From positions 1-64,000 of the forward strand of contig NZ_RJPK01000007.1 in assembly GCF_003943415.1 (NCBI RefSeq): a DNA stretch of 64,000 nt, written 5' to 3'. Origin of the DNA: Streptococcus oralis (GTDB taxonomy: Bacteria > Bacillota > Bacilli > Lactobacillales > Streptococcaceae). This document shows, in pieces, positions 50,698 through 59,933 of this stretch (the stretch's first letter is position 1; each line of letters begins with the position of its first letter). The notes below the pieces were generated by a model. That model was not told the DNA's origin, did no database searches, and worked only from the letters and a program-made list of their open reading frames with translations. A program made the position numbers and the translations under genes.

Positions 50698-50850
50698 TCA
50701 CCTGTCTTCCCTACTTATCTGGTAATAAATAAGATCCGCAACGTAGTCTTTTCTCTCTACACCATTGGCAACCGTCTTAAGATAGGACATTCCCGCTTTT
50801 TCCATCACACGACCTGAAGCTGGGTTGAGACTGGTATGACGACGAGGATT
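50698..50850 (-). pseudogene. C-terminal remnant of a GNAT acetyltransferase gene
   Basis: The frame reads N-P-R-R-H-T-S then LNPASGRVMEKAGMSYLKT and KDYVADLIYYQISRED, the end of an RimJ/RimL-like N-acetyltransferase, and stops at 50698. Nothing N-terminal remains, and the frame breaks off at about 50850 directly against the next remnant. Confidence 0.8.
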
Positions 50851-50852
50851 AC

Positions 50853-51068
50853 CGTTACGTCGTTCTATTTTACAAGACCGAACACTTTACTAGCGAGCTC
50901 CAATCTTCAGATGAAGGAAAGGTATGGTGGGAAGAGTTAGAAAATCTATCTCATCTAAAACTGGCAACTAAGGATATGTCTGATATGCTTCGTGTTTTTT
51001 TGGAAGATGATCTCAGTGAATTCTTCTACTATAAAGACGACGAAGATTGGCTTTATGATTTGAAGTAA
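50853..51068 (+). pseudogene. C-terminal remnant of a NUDIX hydrolase gene
   Basis: The plus-strand frame reads RYVVLFYKTEHFTSELQSSD, later MSDMLRVFLEDDLSEFFYYK and DWLYDLK, then TAA. It looks like the last 72 codons of a MutT/8-oxo-dGTPase-type protein. The NUDIX box itself is absent. Confidence 0.75.
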
Positions 51069-51070
51069 TA

Positions 51071-51097
51071 AATAGGCTAGGAAATTCCTAGCCTATT
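51071..51097. terminator. Convergent terminator, NUDIX remnant / merR
   Basis: AATAGGCTAGG (51071-51081) pairs with CCTAGCCTATT (51087-51097). It overlaps the merR stop. Confidence 0.8.
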
Positions 51098-51837
51098 TAT
51101 TCTGCATTTGTCTGAACGTAAGCCGCAATGACATCTGACGTGTACTGGGCTGTTCCAGAACCAAACTTGTCAATGTTTTCCTTAAACTCTGGGTTGTAGA
51201 CGTAACCTTTACCGATATGACCGAATACCTCAATAGAGCAGTCAAATCCATAAGTACGGATGGCTTGCAAGAGTTTAGCAGCTTCTTCTTGATTTTCGTC
51301 TGCTGTTGCAGCTAGTCCATTTTTAAGGTTTTTAGCCAGAGCTTGAAAAACTTGGTTAAAGGCAGCCGTAGCCTCATCTTCTCTACCACTTTGGCGCTCG
51401 AGAGCCTGGCCCATGACTTCTTGACCATATTTCTCTACCGCCTCTTGGTGGTATTTTTGATGATCTTGATAGCTAAATCCAGTGAATTTTTCCTCAATCG
51501 TCATTTTTCTTTCTCCTTTTTGTTCTTGAATGGTTTTTTGCAAGGTGGAAATCAAGGTATCCAGATGTTGCCTTTCTCGAGTTAGATAGTCCAACTGCCT
51601 GGTCAAATGGGGCAATAAATCTGATTTATCTTCCTTTAACAGCTCTGCTATTTTTTCTAAAGAAAAGCCTAGATATTTATAATACAGAATGACCTGAAGA
51701 CGTTCCAAATCCTCTTGACTGTAGGTTCGATAGCCGTTTTCCGACTTTAACGGAACCAAGAGTCCTATCTTATCGTAGTGGTGCAGTGTCTTTACAGAGA
51801 CACCTGAAAGCTGCGCAGCTTCTTTTACATGGTACAT
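51097..51837 (-). CDS. TipA/Mta-type MerR transcriptional regulator
   Basis: This 246-residue protein has an N-terminal MerR DNA-binding domain (YHVKEAAQLSGVSVKTLHHY, GYRTYSQEDLERLQ), a coiled dimerisation helix (about 75-110), and a C-terminal TipAS drug-binding domain (FTGFSYQDHQKYHQEAVEKY). TipA proteins activate promoters with 19-bp spacers after binding a ligand, often a thiopeptide or other drug. AGGAGG precedes the ATG at 51837. Its own promoter (51964-51994) has a 19-bp spacer, suggesting autoregulation. Confidence 0.92.
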   Translation of the reverse strand: MYHVKEAAQLSGVSVKTLHHYDKIGLLVPLKSENGYRTYSQEDLERLQVILYYKYLGFSLEKIAELLKEDKSDLLPHLTRQLDYLTRERQHLDTLISTLQKTIQEQKGERKMTIEEKFTGFSYQDHQKYHQEAVEKYGQEVMGQALERQSGREDEATAAFNQVFQALAKNLKNGLAATADENQEEAAKLLQAIRTYGFDCSIEVFGHIGKGYVYNPEFKENIDKFGSGTAQYTSDVIAAYVQTNAE

Positions 51838-51848
51838 GATTTCCTCCT

Positions 51849-51955
51849 TATACTCAATGAAAATCAAAGAGCAAACTAGGAAGCTAGCCGCAGGCTGTAC
51901 TTGAGTACGGTAAGGCGACGCTGACGTGGTTTGAATTTGATTTTCGAAGAGTATT
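51849..51955. repeat. Short BOX element (boxA-boxC, no boxB)
   Basis: It begins TATACTCAATGAAAATCAAA and ends GATTTTCGAAGAGTATT, with the GCGTCGCCTTACCGTACTCA-type arm but no boxB. It lies between the merR promoter and its ribosome site, so it forms most of the merR 5' leader. Confidence 0.85.
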
Positions 51956-51963
51956 ACATTGAT

Positions 51964-51994
51964 AGTATAACCCCTCCCCTCAGGTCAGAGTCAA
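51964..51994 (-). promoter_or_regulatory. MerR-type promoter (19-bp spacer) of merR
   Basis: TTGACT (51989-51994) and TATACT (51964-51969) are separated by exactly 19 bp with a GC-rich partly symmetrical spacer (CT-CT-CCT-G-AGG-AG), the layout of promoters untwisted by MerR-family activators. Confidence 0.7.
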
Positions 51995-52055
51995 GCGTTT
52001 TTGCGAAATTTTTCTAACTTTTTGAGAAAGGTGTGAAAACTTGAAAATGGTTTTC

Positions 52056-52084
52056 TTGACAGACATCAGAAAACATGATAGGAT
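52056..52084 (+). promoter_or_regulatory. Promoter of the NSS transporter gene
   Basis: TTGACA (52056-52061), 17 bp, TAGGAT (52079-52084) with an extended -10 TGA. Divergent from merR. Confidence 0.65.
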
Positions 52085-52109
52085 AGTCAAGTCTATCAAT
52101 CAAACAAAA

Positions 52110-52170
52110 GGCTCATAAAGAGCCATTGAGAGAAGGCTATTTGACAACTCAAGTAGCCTTTTCTTATTTT
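52110..52170 (+). promoter_or_regulatory. Leader hairpin and terminator-like structure upstream of the NSS gene
   Basis: A small stem GGCTC/GAGCC (52110-52124) is followed by a 13-bp stem (52131-52143 with 52150-52162) and TTTTCTTATTTT, i.e. an intrinsic terminator 25 nt before the start codon. TTGAG at 52126-52130 could pair with CTCAA in the terminator arm as an alternative. This looks like transcription attenuation. The ligand class was not recognised. Confidence 0.6.
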
Positions 52171-52195
52171 AAAAAAGGAGATTGGAGTTTCAACT

Positions 52196-53536
52196 ATGTC
52201 AGAAAAATCGCAATGGAGCTCAAAACTAGGCTTTATTCTAGCATCTGCTGGTTCAGCTATCGGACTTGGAGCCGTTTGGAAGTTCCCCTACATGACTGCT
52301 GCTAATGGCGGTGGAGGCTTTTTACTAGTCTTTCTCATTTCCACTATTTTAATCGGTTTCCCGCTCCTACTGGCTGAGTTTGCCCTTGGCCGTAGTGCTG
52401 GCGTTTCCGCTATCAAAACCTTTGGAAAACTTGGTAACAATAACAAGTACAACTTTATCGGTTGGATTGGTGCCTTTGCCCTCTTTATCCTCCTATCCTT
52501 TTACAGTGTTATCGGAGGATGGATTCTAGTCTATCTGGGTATTGAGTTTGGGAAATTGTTCCAACTTGGTGGAACGGGTGATTATGCTCAGTTATTTACT
52601 TCAATCATCTCAAATCCAGCCATTGCTCTAGGGGCTCAAGCTTCCTTTATCTTGTTGAATATCTTTATTGTATCACGTGGGGTCCAAAAAGGGATCGAAA
52701 GAGCTTCGAAAGTCATGATGCCCCTGCTCTTTATCATCTTTGTCGTGATTATTGGACGCTCTCTCAGTTTGCCAAATGCCATGGAAGGCGTTATCTACTT
52801 CCTCAAACCAGACTTTTCAAAACTGACCAGTGCTGGTCTCCTCTATGCTCTGGGACAATCTTTCTTTGCTCTCTCACTAGGGGTTACAGCCATGCTGACC
52901 TATGCTTCCTACTTGGATAAGAAAACCAATCTGTTCCAATCAGGGATTTCCATCGTAGTCATGAACATCTCGGTATCCATCATGGCAGGTCTAGCCATTT
53001 TCCCAGCCATGTCAGCCTTTAATATCCAGTCTGAAGGGGGACCAAGCCTGCTCTTTATCGTCTTGCCTCAACTCTTTGACAAGATGCCTTTTGGAACCAT
53101 TTTCTACATCCTCTTCCTCTTGCTCTTCCTTTTTGCGACAGTCACTTCTTCAGTCGTGATGCTGGAAATCAATGTGGGCAATATCACCAATCAGGACAAC
53201 AGCAAGCGGGCTAAGTGGAGTGCCATTTTAGGAATCTTGACCTTCATCTTTGGAATTCCTTCAGCCCTATCCTATGGAGTTATGGCGGATGTTCACATCT
53301 TAGGTAAGACTTTCTTTGATGCCATGGATTTCTTGGTTTCCAATCTCCTCATGCCATTTGGCGCTCTTTGCCTTTCTCTCTTTACAGGCTATATCTTTAA
53401 GAAGACACTTGCCATGGAGGAACTCCATCTTGATGAAAGAGCCTGGAAACAAGGACTTTTCCAAGTCTGGCTCTTCCTCCTTCGTTTCATCATTCCAATC
53501 ATCATCATCGTGGTTTTTATAGCCCAATTTATGTAA
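52196..53536 (+). CDS. Neurotransmitter:sodium symporter (NSS/LeuT) family transporter
   Basis: This 446-residue membrane protein with about 11-12 helices imports an amino acid or related solute with Na+. The helix-1 signature GSAIGLGAVWKFPYMTAANG is intact, and GGWILVYLGIE and FFALSLGVTAMLTYASY (helix 6) follow. The substrate is not predictable. AAGGAG precedes the ATG. It is monocistronic between a leader terminator and the terminator at 53541. Confidence 0.93.
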   Translation: MSEKSQWSSKLGFILASAGSAIGLGAVWKFPYMTAANGGGGFLLVFLISTILIGFPLLLAEFALGRSAGVSAIKTFGKLGNNNKYNFIGWIGAFALFILLSFYSVIGGWILVYLGIEFGKLFQLGGTGDYAQLFTSIISNPAIALGAQASFILLNIFIVSRGVQKGIERASKVMMPLLFIIFVVIIGRSLSLPNAMEGVIYFLKPDFSKLTSAGLLYALGQSFFALSLGVTAMLTYASYLDKKTNLFQSGISIVVMNISVSIMAGLAIFPAMSAFNIQSEGGPSLLFIVLPQLFDKMPFGTIFYILFLLLFLFATVTSSVVMLEINVGNITNQDNSKRAKWSAILGILTFIFGIPSALSYGVMADVHILGKTFFDAMDFLVSNLLMPFGALCLSLFTGYIFKKTLAMEELHLDERAWKQGLFQVWLFLLRFIIPIIIIVVFIAQFM

Positions 53537-53540
53537 TCAA

Positions 53541-53578
53541 AAAGGACTTGAGTAGTGAACTCAGGCCCTTTCTTTTTT
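53541..53578. terminator. Convergent terminator between NSS gene and manA
   Basis: AAAGG-CTTGAGT pairs with ACTCAGG-CCTTT, then TCTTTTTT on the plus strand. A shorter U-run lies on the minus strand. Confidence 0.8.
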
Positions 53579-54521
53579 ATGGATGACTAACAATCAATTC
53601 CAAATCTTGTCCTTCTAAAGTCCAAGATTCAACATCACTTGGTAGGATAAAGTGGCTCCCTTTTTGGATTGGATAGTTTTTCCCGTCAACAGTTAGTTGA
53701 CCTTGACCAGCCAAGACACTAAACAAGCTATAGTCAGCTGTCTTTTCAAAGTCAACTTTTCCAGTGATTTCCCATTTGTAAACTGCGAAGAAATCATTGG
53801 ATACAAGGAGAGTGGAACGTAGATCATCTGCTTTGACAGTGACAGGTCGGCTATTGGCAGGTTCTCCAATGTTTAAAACATCGATGGATTTTTCAAGATG
53901 AAGTTCACGCAAGTTGCCCTTGTCATCCTTGCGGTCAAAGTCATAGACACGGTAGGTGGTGTCACTAGACTGCTGGGTTTCAAGAATCAAGATGCCTGCT
54001 CCGATAGCGTGCATGGTTCCGCTTGGTACATAGAAGAAATCTCCAGCCTTAACAGGGACTTTGGTAAGCAAGGCATCCCAGTTCTTATCCTCAATTTGCT
54101 GGCGGAGTTCTTCTTTTGACTTGGCATTGTGACCATAGATAATCTCTGAACCTTCCTCCGCAGCGATAATGTACCAGCACTCGGTTTTTCCAAGCTCGCC
54201 TTCGTGTTCTAGTCCATAAGCATCGTCTGGGTGCACTTGGACACTGAGCCAGTCGTTGGCATCGAGGATTTTTGTCAATAGTGGAAATACAGGTTCTGGA
54301 CGATTACCAAACAATTCACGGTGCTCCTCATACAATGTAGCCAGGTCTGTTCCTTCATAGTGGCCATTAGCCACCTTTGAAACCCCATTTGGGTGGGCTG
54401 AAATAGCCCAGTATTCCCCGATTTTTTCACTTGGAATGTCGTAACCAAACTCATCACGTAGCTTGGTACCACCCCAGATTTTTTCTTGCATAACTGATTG
54501 TAAAAATAGTGGTTCTGACAT
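53577..54521 (-). CDS. manA: Mannose-6-phosphate isomerase, class I
   Basis: This 314-residue cytosolic zinc enzyme interconverts mannose 6-phosphate and fructose 6-phosphate. WGGTKLRDEFG opens the protein, QVHPDDAY and GKTECWYII carry zinc ligands, and VPSGTMHAIGAGI follows. It has a single-gene promoter with an extended -10 TGCTATAAT at 54552-54560. Confidence 0.95.
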   Translation of the reverse strand: MSEPLFLQSVMQEKIWGGTKLRDEFGYDIPSEKIGEYWAISAHPNGVSKVANGHYEGTDLATLYEEHRELFGNRPEPVFPLLTKILDANDWLSVQVHPDDAYGLEHEGELGKTECWYIIAAEEGSEIIYGHNAKSKEELRQQIEDKNWDALLTKVPVKAGDFFYVPSGTMHAIGAGILILETQQSSDTTYRVYDFDRKDDKGNLRELHLEKSIDVLNIGEPANSRPVTVKADDLRSTLLVSNDFFAVYKWEITGKVDFEKTADYSLFSVLAGQGQLTVDGKNYPIQKGSHFILPSDVESWTLEGQDLELIVSHP

Positions 54522-54551
54522 GTCGATCTCCTGTCTGATTTTTCTTCCCTC

Positions 54552-54586
54552 ATTATAGCAAAAAAAGAGTTCGAATTGAACTCTTT
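54552..54586 (-). promoter_or_regulatory. manA promoter with overlapping palindrome
   Basis: TGC-TATAAT (hexamer 54552-54557) directly follows an inverted repeat AAAAAGAGTTC/GAACTCTTTTT (about 54562-54586) that covers the spacer and -35 region. It may be a terminator for upstream transcription or an operator. I see no gene in 54590-54750. Confidence 0.5.
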
Positions 54587-54751
54587 TTCAGTTCTTATAA
54601 AGTAGGGAGAAGATTTTATAAAAATAGTAACGAAATAATCTTTTACTTGATGGAGGAACCCTTAAAGCAGCACTCAGAAAGCTCGCTGTCAACGGCTGTT
54701 TTCCTCAACTCTCATTAGACTTTCTTTACTTGAGAATCTATTTTTATGTAC

Positions 54752-54774
54752 AAAAAAAGACTGAAACCAGTCTT
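54752..54774 (-). terminator. Terminator after the SemiSWEET gene
   Basis: AAGACTG (54757-54763) pairs with CAGTCTT (54768-54774), followed on the minus strand by U7. Confidence 0.8.
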
Positions 54775-54778
54775 ATTT

Positions 54779-55039
54779 TTAAATCAAAGCTGTGATAGCC
54801 GTTACTAGACCAAAAACGATACCTGGCGCATTGGCAGCTGCAAGTGGAATATCTCTTTCTTTCTTAAAAAGACCGTAGTAAACCCAAAGACTACAGTTAA
54901 TGGCTGCGACCAAGGGTTGGATGAAGTTTCCTTTTTGACCAGCCAGGTTGTTCATAATTTGTGGGAAGTAAGACACGTACATCATAACAGACATGAAGGT
55001 CGCTACCCAGCCCAAAATTTTCATTTGTTTTTCAGACAT
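54779..55039 (-). CDS. SemiSWEET-type sugar transporter
   Basis: This 86-residue three-helix membrane protein of the SWEET/MtN3 family has the PQ motif (SYFPQIMNNL) in helix 1 and NCSLWVYYG in helix 2. SemiSWEETs dimerise to pass sugars down a gradient. The start at 55039 has AGAGG eight bases upstream, while the Met six codons earlier has no ribosome site. The substrate is unknown. Confidence 0.85.
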   Translation of the reverse strand: MSEKQMKILGWVATFMSVMMYVSYFPQIMNNLAGQKGNFIQPLVAAINCSLWVYYGLFKKERDIPLAAANAPGIVFGLVTAITALI

Positions 55040-55164
55040 TTTCAAAACCTCTTTCATTTTTATGAATCATATTTTATAATCTTTTTTAAAAACAATCAAG
55101 ACTTTGAAGCTTTTGTTATGAAGATGTAAACTATCACAATCTTGTGATAAGAAAGAGGAAACAG

Positions 55165-55191
55165 AAAAAGACCGGATTGCTCCGATCTTTT
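55165..55191 (-). terminator. Terminator after the VOC gene (copy 1 of an identical pair)
   Basis: AAAAGACCGGA/TCCGATCTTTT with a 4-nt loop. The 30-bp sequence 55165-55194 is identical to 55620-55649. Confidence 0.8.
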
Positions 55192-55257
55192 CAATAGTTC
55201 ATATTCTCACATTCTGTATTAAGAATAATTATGGTTAACGTCAAATGACTACGCGAC

Positions 55258-55605
55258 CTATTTCATACGATAAAAATCAATCACTAGGCCAGCAGGTCCT
55301 TTAACTAGCAGGGACACCGTTCCCCAATCCGTTTCAGAAGGACCGTATAAAATCTCGGTACCAAGCTCTTTCAATCGTTGGTAGTTCTGCTCTACATCCT
55401 CAACCTCGATGTGAAGAATGATTCCTGACTGAAAATTGTTCAAAGGAATCAGGTGATTTTGTGATAACATAAGACAGTGACTGCCAATCGTAAACTGAGC
55501 AAAAGCATCATCAGCATAATCAGCCTTTTTATCCAAAAGTCGCTCCAAACCAGCACAGACTCTAGGAACATCTGCAACAATAATATCTAATTGATTTAAA
55601 TTCAT
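55258..55605 (-). CDS. Glyoxalase/bleomycin-resistance (VOC) fold protein
   Basis: This is a 115-residue single VOC domain (NLNQLDIIVADV start, GIILHIEVEDVEQNYQRLKE, end GPAGLVIDFYRMK). Metal-binding and substrate residues are not clear enough to name an activity. It starts 15 nt after the spxB terminator, with GAGG as ribosome site and no separate promoter seen, so its expression may depend on readthrough from spxB. Confidence 0.85.
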   Translation of the reverse strand: MNLNQLDIIVADVPRVCAGLERLLDKKADYADDAFAQFTIGSHCLMLSQNHLIPLNNFQSGIILHIEVEDVEQNYQRLKELGTEILYGPSETDWGTVSLLVKGPAGLVIDFYRMK

Positions 55606-55619
55606 TTACTATCCTCCAT

Positions 55620-55647
55620 AAAAAGACCGGATTGCTCCGATCTTTTC
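55620..55647 (-). terminator. Terminator after spxB (copy 2 of an identical pair)
   Basis: Same hairpin as at 55165-55191. The spxB-VOC gap between it and 55716 also has BOX-like ends (GAAAATCAAAGA...TTTGATTTTTC) but no BOX core. Confidence 0.75.
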
Positions 55648-55715
55648 AAGTTCCGCTCTATGAAAATCAAAGAATAAAGTCTACACGCTTTACATTTGAT
55701 TTTTCACGAGAGGAA

Positions 55716-57491
55716 TTATTTGATTGCGCGTGATTGCAATCCTTCTTCTTCCAAGAAGAGGCGGAATGGTACGAGTTCTTCTGCTTCGTATTTTTCCTTG
55801 AAGGCTTTGATTGCTTCTTCTGAGTGAAGTTTTGGATCGAGTTCAAGCACTTCTACTGGAAGTGGACGGTGTTGCGTGATGCGCGCATCGATGACAACAG
55901 TTTTACCTTCTTTGTTCAATTTAACAGCTTCTGCAACAACTGCATCGATGTCTTCGATACGATCTACTGTAAATCCAACAGCACCTTGTGCTTCAGCGAT
56001 TTTCGCATAGTCAGCATTAGGGAAGTCACAACCAAACAAGTGTTTGTTTGTGTCTTCGTATTTGTCCTTGATGAAGGCATATTTACCATTTGAGAAGACA
56101 ACGTTGATAACTGGAAGGTCGTATTGAACGTTTGTGATTACGTCTGGGTAGCACATGTTGAATGCACCGTCACCCATGATGTTCCATACTTGGCGATCTG
56201 GGTTGTCTTTCTTAGCAGCGATACCACCAGGAAGGGCAATACCCATTGTCGCAAAGAGTGGAGATGTACGCCACATGTTCTTAGGTGTCATGTGAAGGTG
56301 ACGAGTAGATGTTTGAGTAGTGTCACCTACGTCGATTGAGTAGATAGCGTCTTGATCAGCATGTTTGTTGATTGCATTGTAAACTTGGTACAATTGCAAC
56401 TCACCCTCAGTTTTACCTTCGAGTTTGTTCATGTAATCACGCCAGTTTTGGTTATTCTTAACGTTTGCACGCCACCATGGAGTTGATTCAACTGGGTTTA
56501 CTTTGTCAAGGATTGCTTTAGCTGCTTGACCTGCATCACCAAGGATAGAAGCATCAAGGGCATGACGTTTACCAAGTTTGTATGGGTCGATGTCCACTTG
56601 GATGAATTTTTCAGTGTTCTTGAATGCTTCGTAAACTTCAGCAAATGGGAAGTTTGAACCAAGGAAAAGAACTGTGTCTGCTTCGAAAACCACTTCATTG
56701 GCTGGTTTCCAACCAACACGGTAAGCAGAACCTGTCAAACCTTCGTAGTTCCATTCGAAAGCTTCAAAGTTTTTACCAGTTGTGATGATTGGTGCTTTGA
56801 TTTTACGTGACAATTCAGTGATCACTTCACCAGCTTTAACACCACCGTAACCAGCATAGATAACTGGACGTTCAGCATTGTTCAAGATTTCAACAGCTTT
56901 GTTGATTTCAACTTCGTTCAATGCAGGAGCGATGAATGAACGCTCGTAAGAACCTGAACCGTAGTATGAGTTTTCGTCGATTTCTTGGAAACCGAAGTTT
57001 ACTGGGATTTCAACAACAGCTGGACCCTTTTTAGAAACTGCAGCACGGCAAGCTTCGTCGATTACTTTTGGCAATTGCTCAGCGTAAGCTACACGTTTGT
57101 TGTAGACAGCGATACCGTTGTACATTGGGTTTTGGTTCAATTCTTGGAAGGCATCCATGTTGAGTTCGTTAACTGGACGTGATCCAAGGATAGCAAGGAA
57201 TGGAGTGTTATCCATAGCTGCATCGTAAACACCGTTGATCAAGTGAGTCGCACCTGGACCACCTGAACCTACTGCAACCCCGATTGAGCCACCAAACTTA
57301 GCTTGCATGACCGCTGCAAGAGCACCTGTTTCTTCGTGGCGAACTTGCAAGAAGCGGATATCTTTGTCTTCAGCCAAAGCATCCATAAGTGAGCTGAGTG
57401 TTCCTGATGGGATACCGTAGATTGTGTCTACGCCCCATGTCTTCAACACGTTGAGCATTGCTGCAGATGCAGTAATTTTCCCTTGAGTCAT
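55716..57491 (-). CDS. spxB: Pyruvate oxidase SpxB
   Basis: This 591-residue ThDP/FAD flavoenzyme converts pyruvate, phosphate and O2 to acetyl phosphate, CO2 and H2O2, the main peroxide source of mitis-group streptococci. [11 protein letters not shown] carries the ThDP-activating Glu, then [13 protein letters not shown], the FAD region, and the ThDP/Mg motif [20 protein letters not shown] near residue 445. GAAGGAG precedes the ATG. Candidate CcpA sites lie upstream. Confidence 0.97.
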   Translation of the reverse strand: MTQGKITASAAMLNVLKTWGVDTIYGIPSGTLSSLMDALAEDKDIRFLQVRHEETGALAAVMQAKFGGSIGVAVGSGGPGATHLINGVYDAAMDNTPFLAILGSRPVNELNMDAFQELNQNPMYNGIAVYNKRVAYAEQLPKVIDEACRAAVSKKGPAVVEIPVNFGFQEIDENSYYGSGSYERSFIAPALNEVEINKAVEILNNAERPVIYAGYGGVKAGEVITELSRKIKAPIITTGKNFEAFEWNYEGLTGSAYRVGWKPANEVVFEADTVLFLGSNFPFAEVYEAFKNTEKFIQVDIDPYKLGKRHALDASILGDAGQAAKAILDKVNPVESTPWWRANVKNNQNWRDYMNKLEGKTEGELQLYQVYNAINKHADQDAIYSIDVGDTTQTSTRHLHMTPKNMWRTSPLFATMGIALPGGIAAKKDNPDRQVWNIMGDGAFNMCYPDVITNVQYDLPVINVVFSNGKYAFIKDKYEDTNKHLFGCDFPNADYAKIAEAQGAVGFTVDRIEDIDAVVAEAVKLNKEGKTVVIDARITQHRPLPVEVLELDPKLHSEEAIKAFKEKYEAEELVPFRLFLEEEGLQSRAIK

Positions 57492-57526
57492 AATAACTCT
57501 CCTTCAAAATAATTTCATACATTTAC

Positions 57527-57565
57527 AAAAAGCGCTTTTATATGTTGTTTGAAAGCGATTCAGTA
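57527..57565. promoter_or_regulatory. Candidate cre/CcpA sites upstream of spxB
   Basis: A symmetrical AAAAGCGCTTTT at 57529-57540 and TTGAAAGCGATTCAG at 57550-57564 (13/15 to a cre consensus) lie 35-75 nt before the ATG, around a possible -10 TATAAA. CcpA control of spxB is known in related species. The sites here are inferred. Confidence 0.4.
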
Positions 57566-57679
57566 AATTTACAATCCTAATTTACCACATTTACTTTGAG
57601 TATCCTAAGAATGTGCTCAGAAGTCTTCATTCTCTATTACAGCACAGACTGGAAACGTTTTTAATATCTGTTTTATAAT

Positions 57680-57703
57680 AAAAAGCGAGTAAGCCCGCTT
57701 TTT
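57680..57703 (-). terminator. Terminator of the copper operon
   Basis: AAAAAGCG...CGCTTTTT overlaps the copA stop. Confidence 0.7.
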
Positions 57704-59924
57704 AGTCTATCTTAGTAACATTTAACATGAGTGAACTGGTCAGAACAGATACAGAACTAAAGGCCATGGCTAGACCTGCCAGTTCTGGATTGAGAACGAG
57801 ACCAATTCCTGAAAAGACACCTGCTGCAATCGGAATTCCGGCGACATTGTAGATAAATGCCCAGAAAAGATTGAGCAGAATTCGATTAAAGGTTTTCTTA
57901 CTCATGTCAAAGGCACGAACCACTCCTAGGAGGTTATTAGTTGTCAACACCAAATCTGCTGACTCGATGGCAATATCTGTTCCAGCTCCCATAGCAATCC
58001 CCACATCTGCTACACTGAGGGCAGGAGCGTCATTGATACCATCACCAACAAAGGCTACTTTTCCAGCTGATTGTAGTTTATGGATTTCATGGGCTTTTTC
58101 TTCTGGCAAGACACCTGCAATGACCTCTTCGATTCCGATCTGATCGGCAATAGCACGCGCCACGCCAGCATTATCCCCTGTCAGCATGACTGTTTTAAGA
58201 CCTCGTTTTTTCAACTGACTGATGGCAAGCTTAGCATTTTCCTTAGGAATATCTTGCAGGGCAAGCAAGCCTTTGATTTCATTGTCAACAGCCAAGTAGA
58301 CAACTGTCTTAGCTTCTTTTTCTAGTTCTTCTAGTTTTTCTTGATAAGTGCTAGAAATGTTCATGCCATCCAGCATTTTAGCATTTCCTAGCAGAACTTG
58401 TTTTCCATTGATTTGCCCTGAGACACCTTTTCCGTGCAAGGCTTGGAAATTTTCCACAGTTTGAATCTCAAGTCCAGCTTCACTCGCTCGCTTGACAATG
58501 GCCTCAGCCAGTGGGTGTTGGGAAGCTTCTTCCAAGGAGGCTGCCAATCCAAGCACTTCTACTTCGTCGCCGATGATATCTGTTACCACAGGTTTCCCTT
58601 CCGTCAAAGTCCCGGTCTTATCAAAGACAATAGTTTGAACTTTCTGGATTTCCTGTAGGACGGTTCCATTTTTAAGAAGAACTCCCATCTTGGCACTACG
58701 ACCAGTTCCCACCATGAGAGCTGTCGGTGTTGCGAGTCCTAAGGCACAAGGGCAGGCGATAATCAACACTGCTACCCCATAAAGTAGAGAGGTCACAAAG
58801 CTAGCCTCAAGCAAGACAAACCAAACCCAAAAAGTCAGAATCGCTAAAATGACAACTGCTGGGACAAAAATCCCTGAAATCTTATCTGTCAAATCCTGAA
58901 TCGGTGCTCGGCTGGTCTGGGCTTTCTTCACAAAGTCCACAATCTGTGCCAAGACAGTCTCTGAACCAACTTTTTCTGCTTTAAAAACAAGCGTTCCGCT
59001 ATTATTGATGGTTGAGCCAATGACGGTATCTCCAACTGTTTTGTCTACCGGCAGGCTCTCACCTGTCACCATAGACTCATCAATACTGGACACACCTTCG
59101 ACTACAACCCCATCAACCGCAATCTTTTCACCGGGACGCACTCGAATCAGGTCACCTACCTTGACTTGCTCCAAGGGGATTTGAACATAGCTATCTTCAC
59201 GCAAGACTTCTGCTGTTTTAGCCTGCAAGTCCAGTAGTTTCTCCACAGCTTGGGAAGTATTTTTTCGCATTTTTTCCTCAAAAACTGCTCCCAAAAGAAC
59301 GAAGAAGAAGATAAATGCAGCACTTTCAAAGTAAACGGGGAGACCAGCGAAGAGGGCAACTAAGCTATAGAAATAGGCCACTAGGGTTCCAAGAGCAACC
59401 AAGCTATCCATGTTAGCATTGTGCTTTTTAAAACTAGCCCAAGCACTTTGGATATATGGACCACCTGCTACTAGCATAATGGGTGTTGTGGCTAAAAAGG
59501 TGCCCCAACGCATGACTTGGTGACTAATTCCTCCTGTCGACATCCCAATCATGAGAATCACAAGAGGCACAGTAAAGATACTAGTAATCCAAAAACGTTG
59601 CAAAAGTGACAAAGATTTTCGAGTCTTCTCAACTACGGTATAACTTCCCTTTTGCATCTTCATACCACATGAGAATTCATGCTCACCCAACTCTTGAGGT
59701 GTAAAACGAATTGTCTTTTCTTCATCTACGCCGATTGGTTCCAAGATGTCTTCTTCTTCAAACAGAATTTCCTTATAACAGTTTGAAGGAGTTGTACGAT
59801 GAAAGGTAATTTCAGCGGGAATTCCTTTTTGAAGCTGGATGTGGGCTGGATGGTAGCCTTTTTCAGCTGTGATATGGATTTTTTGAACACCATTTTCAAG
59901 ACTTGCTTTTACAATTTCAGTCAT
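57702..59924 (-). CDS. copA: Copper-exporting P1B-type ATPase CopA
   Basis: This 740-residue membrane ATPase expels Cu(I). It has no N-terminal CxxC heavy-metal domain. Instead residues about 1-100 are a cupredoxin-like domain ending [10 protein letters not shown], as in pneumococcal CopA and similar to CupA. Membrane helices include the CPC motif [17 protein letters not shown] is the phosphorylation site, HPLAEA the ATP-binding motif, and [10 protein letters not shown] the hinge. It is the last gene of copY-cupA-copA, 9 nt after cupA. Confidence 0.96.
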   Translation of the reverse strand: MTEIVKASLENGVQKIHITAEKGYHPAHIQLQKGIPAEITFHRTTPSNCYKEILFEEEDILEPIGVDEEKTIRFTPQELGEHEFSCGMKMQKGSYTVVEKTRKSLSLLQRFWITSIFTVPLVILMIGMSTGGISHQVMRWGTFLATTPIMLVAGGPYIQSAWASFKKHNANMDSLVALGTLVAYFYSLVALFAGLPVYFESAAFIFFFVLLGAVFEEKMRKNTSQAVEKLLDLQAKTAEVLREDSYVQIPLEQVKVGDLIRVRPGEKIAVDGVVVEGVSSIDESMVTGESLPVDKTVGDTVIGSTINNSGTLVFKAEKVGSETVLAQIVDFVKKAQTSRAPIQDLTDKISGIFVPAVVILAILTFWVWFVLLEASFVTSLLYGVAVLIIACPCALGLATPTALMVGTGRSAKMGVLLKNGTVLQEIQKVQTIVFDKTGTLTEGKPVVTDIIGDEVEVLGLAASLEEASQHPLAEAIVKRASEAGLEIQTVENFQALHGKGVSGQINGKQVLLGNAKMLDGMNISSTYQEKLEELEKEAKTVVYLAVDNEIKGLLALQDIPKENAKLAISQLKKRGLKTVMLTGDNAGVARAIADQIGIEEVIAGVLPEEKAHEIHKLQSAGKVAFVGDGINDAPALSVADVGIAMGAGTDIAIESADLVLTTNNLLGVVRAFDMSKKTFNRILLNLFWAFIYNVAGIPIAAGVFSGIGLVLNPELAGLAMAFSSVSVLTSSLMLNVTKID

Positions 59925-59933
59925 ATCATTCTC

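Noticed and set aside
54590..54750. Short plus-strand frame (about 22 codons) upstream of manA
   Set aside because: No promoter or family resemblance. It probably lies in noncoding spacer.
55650..55715. Third BOX element between VOC gene and spxB
   Set aside because: Only the GAAAATCAAAG / TTTGATTTTTC ends resemble BOX. The conserved boxA and boxC arms are absent.
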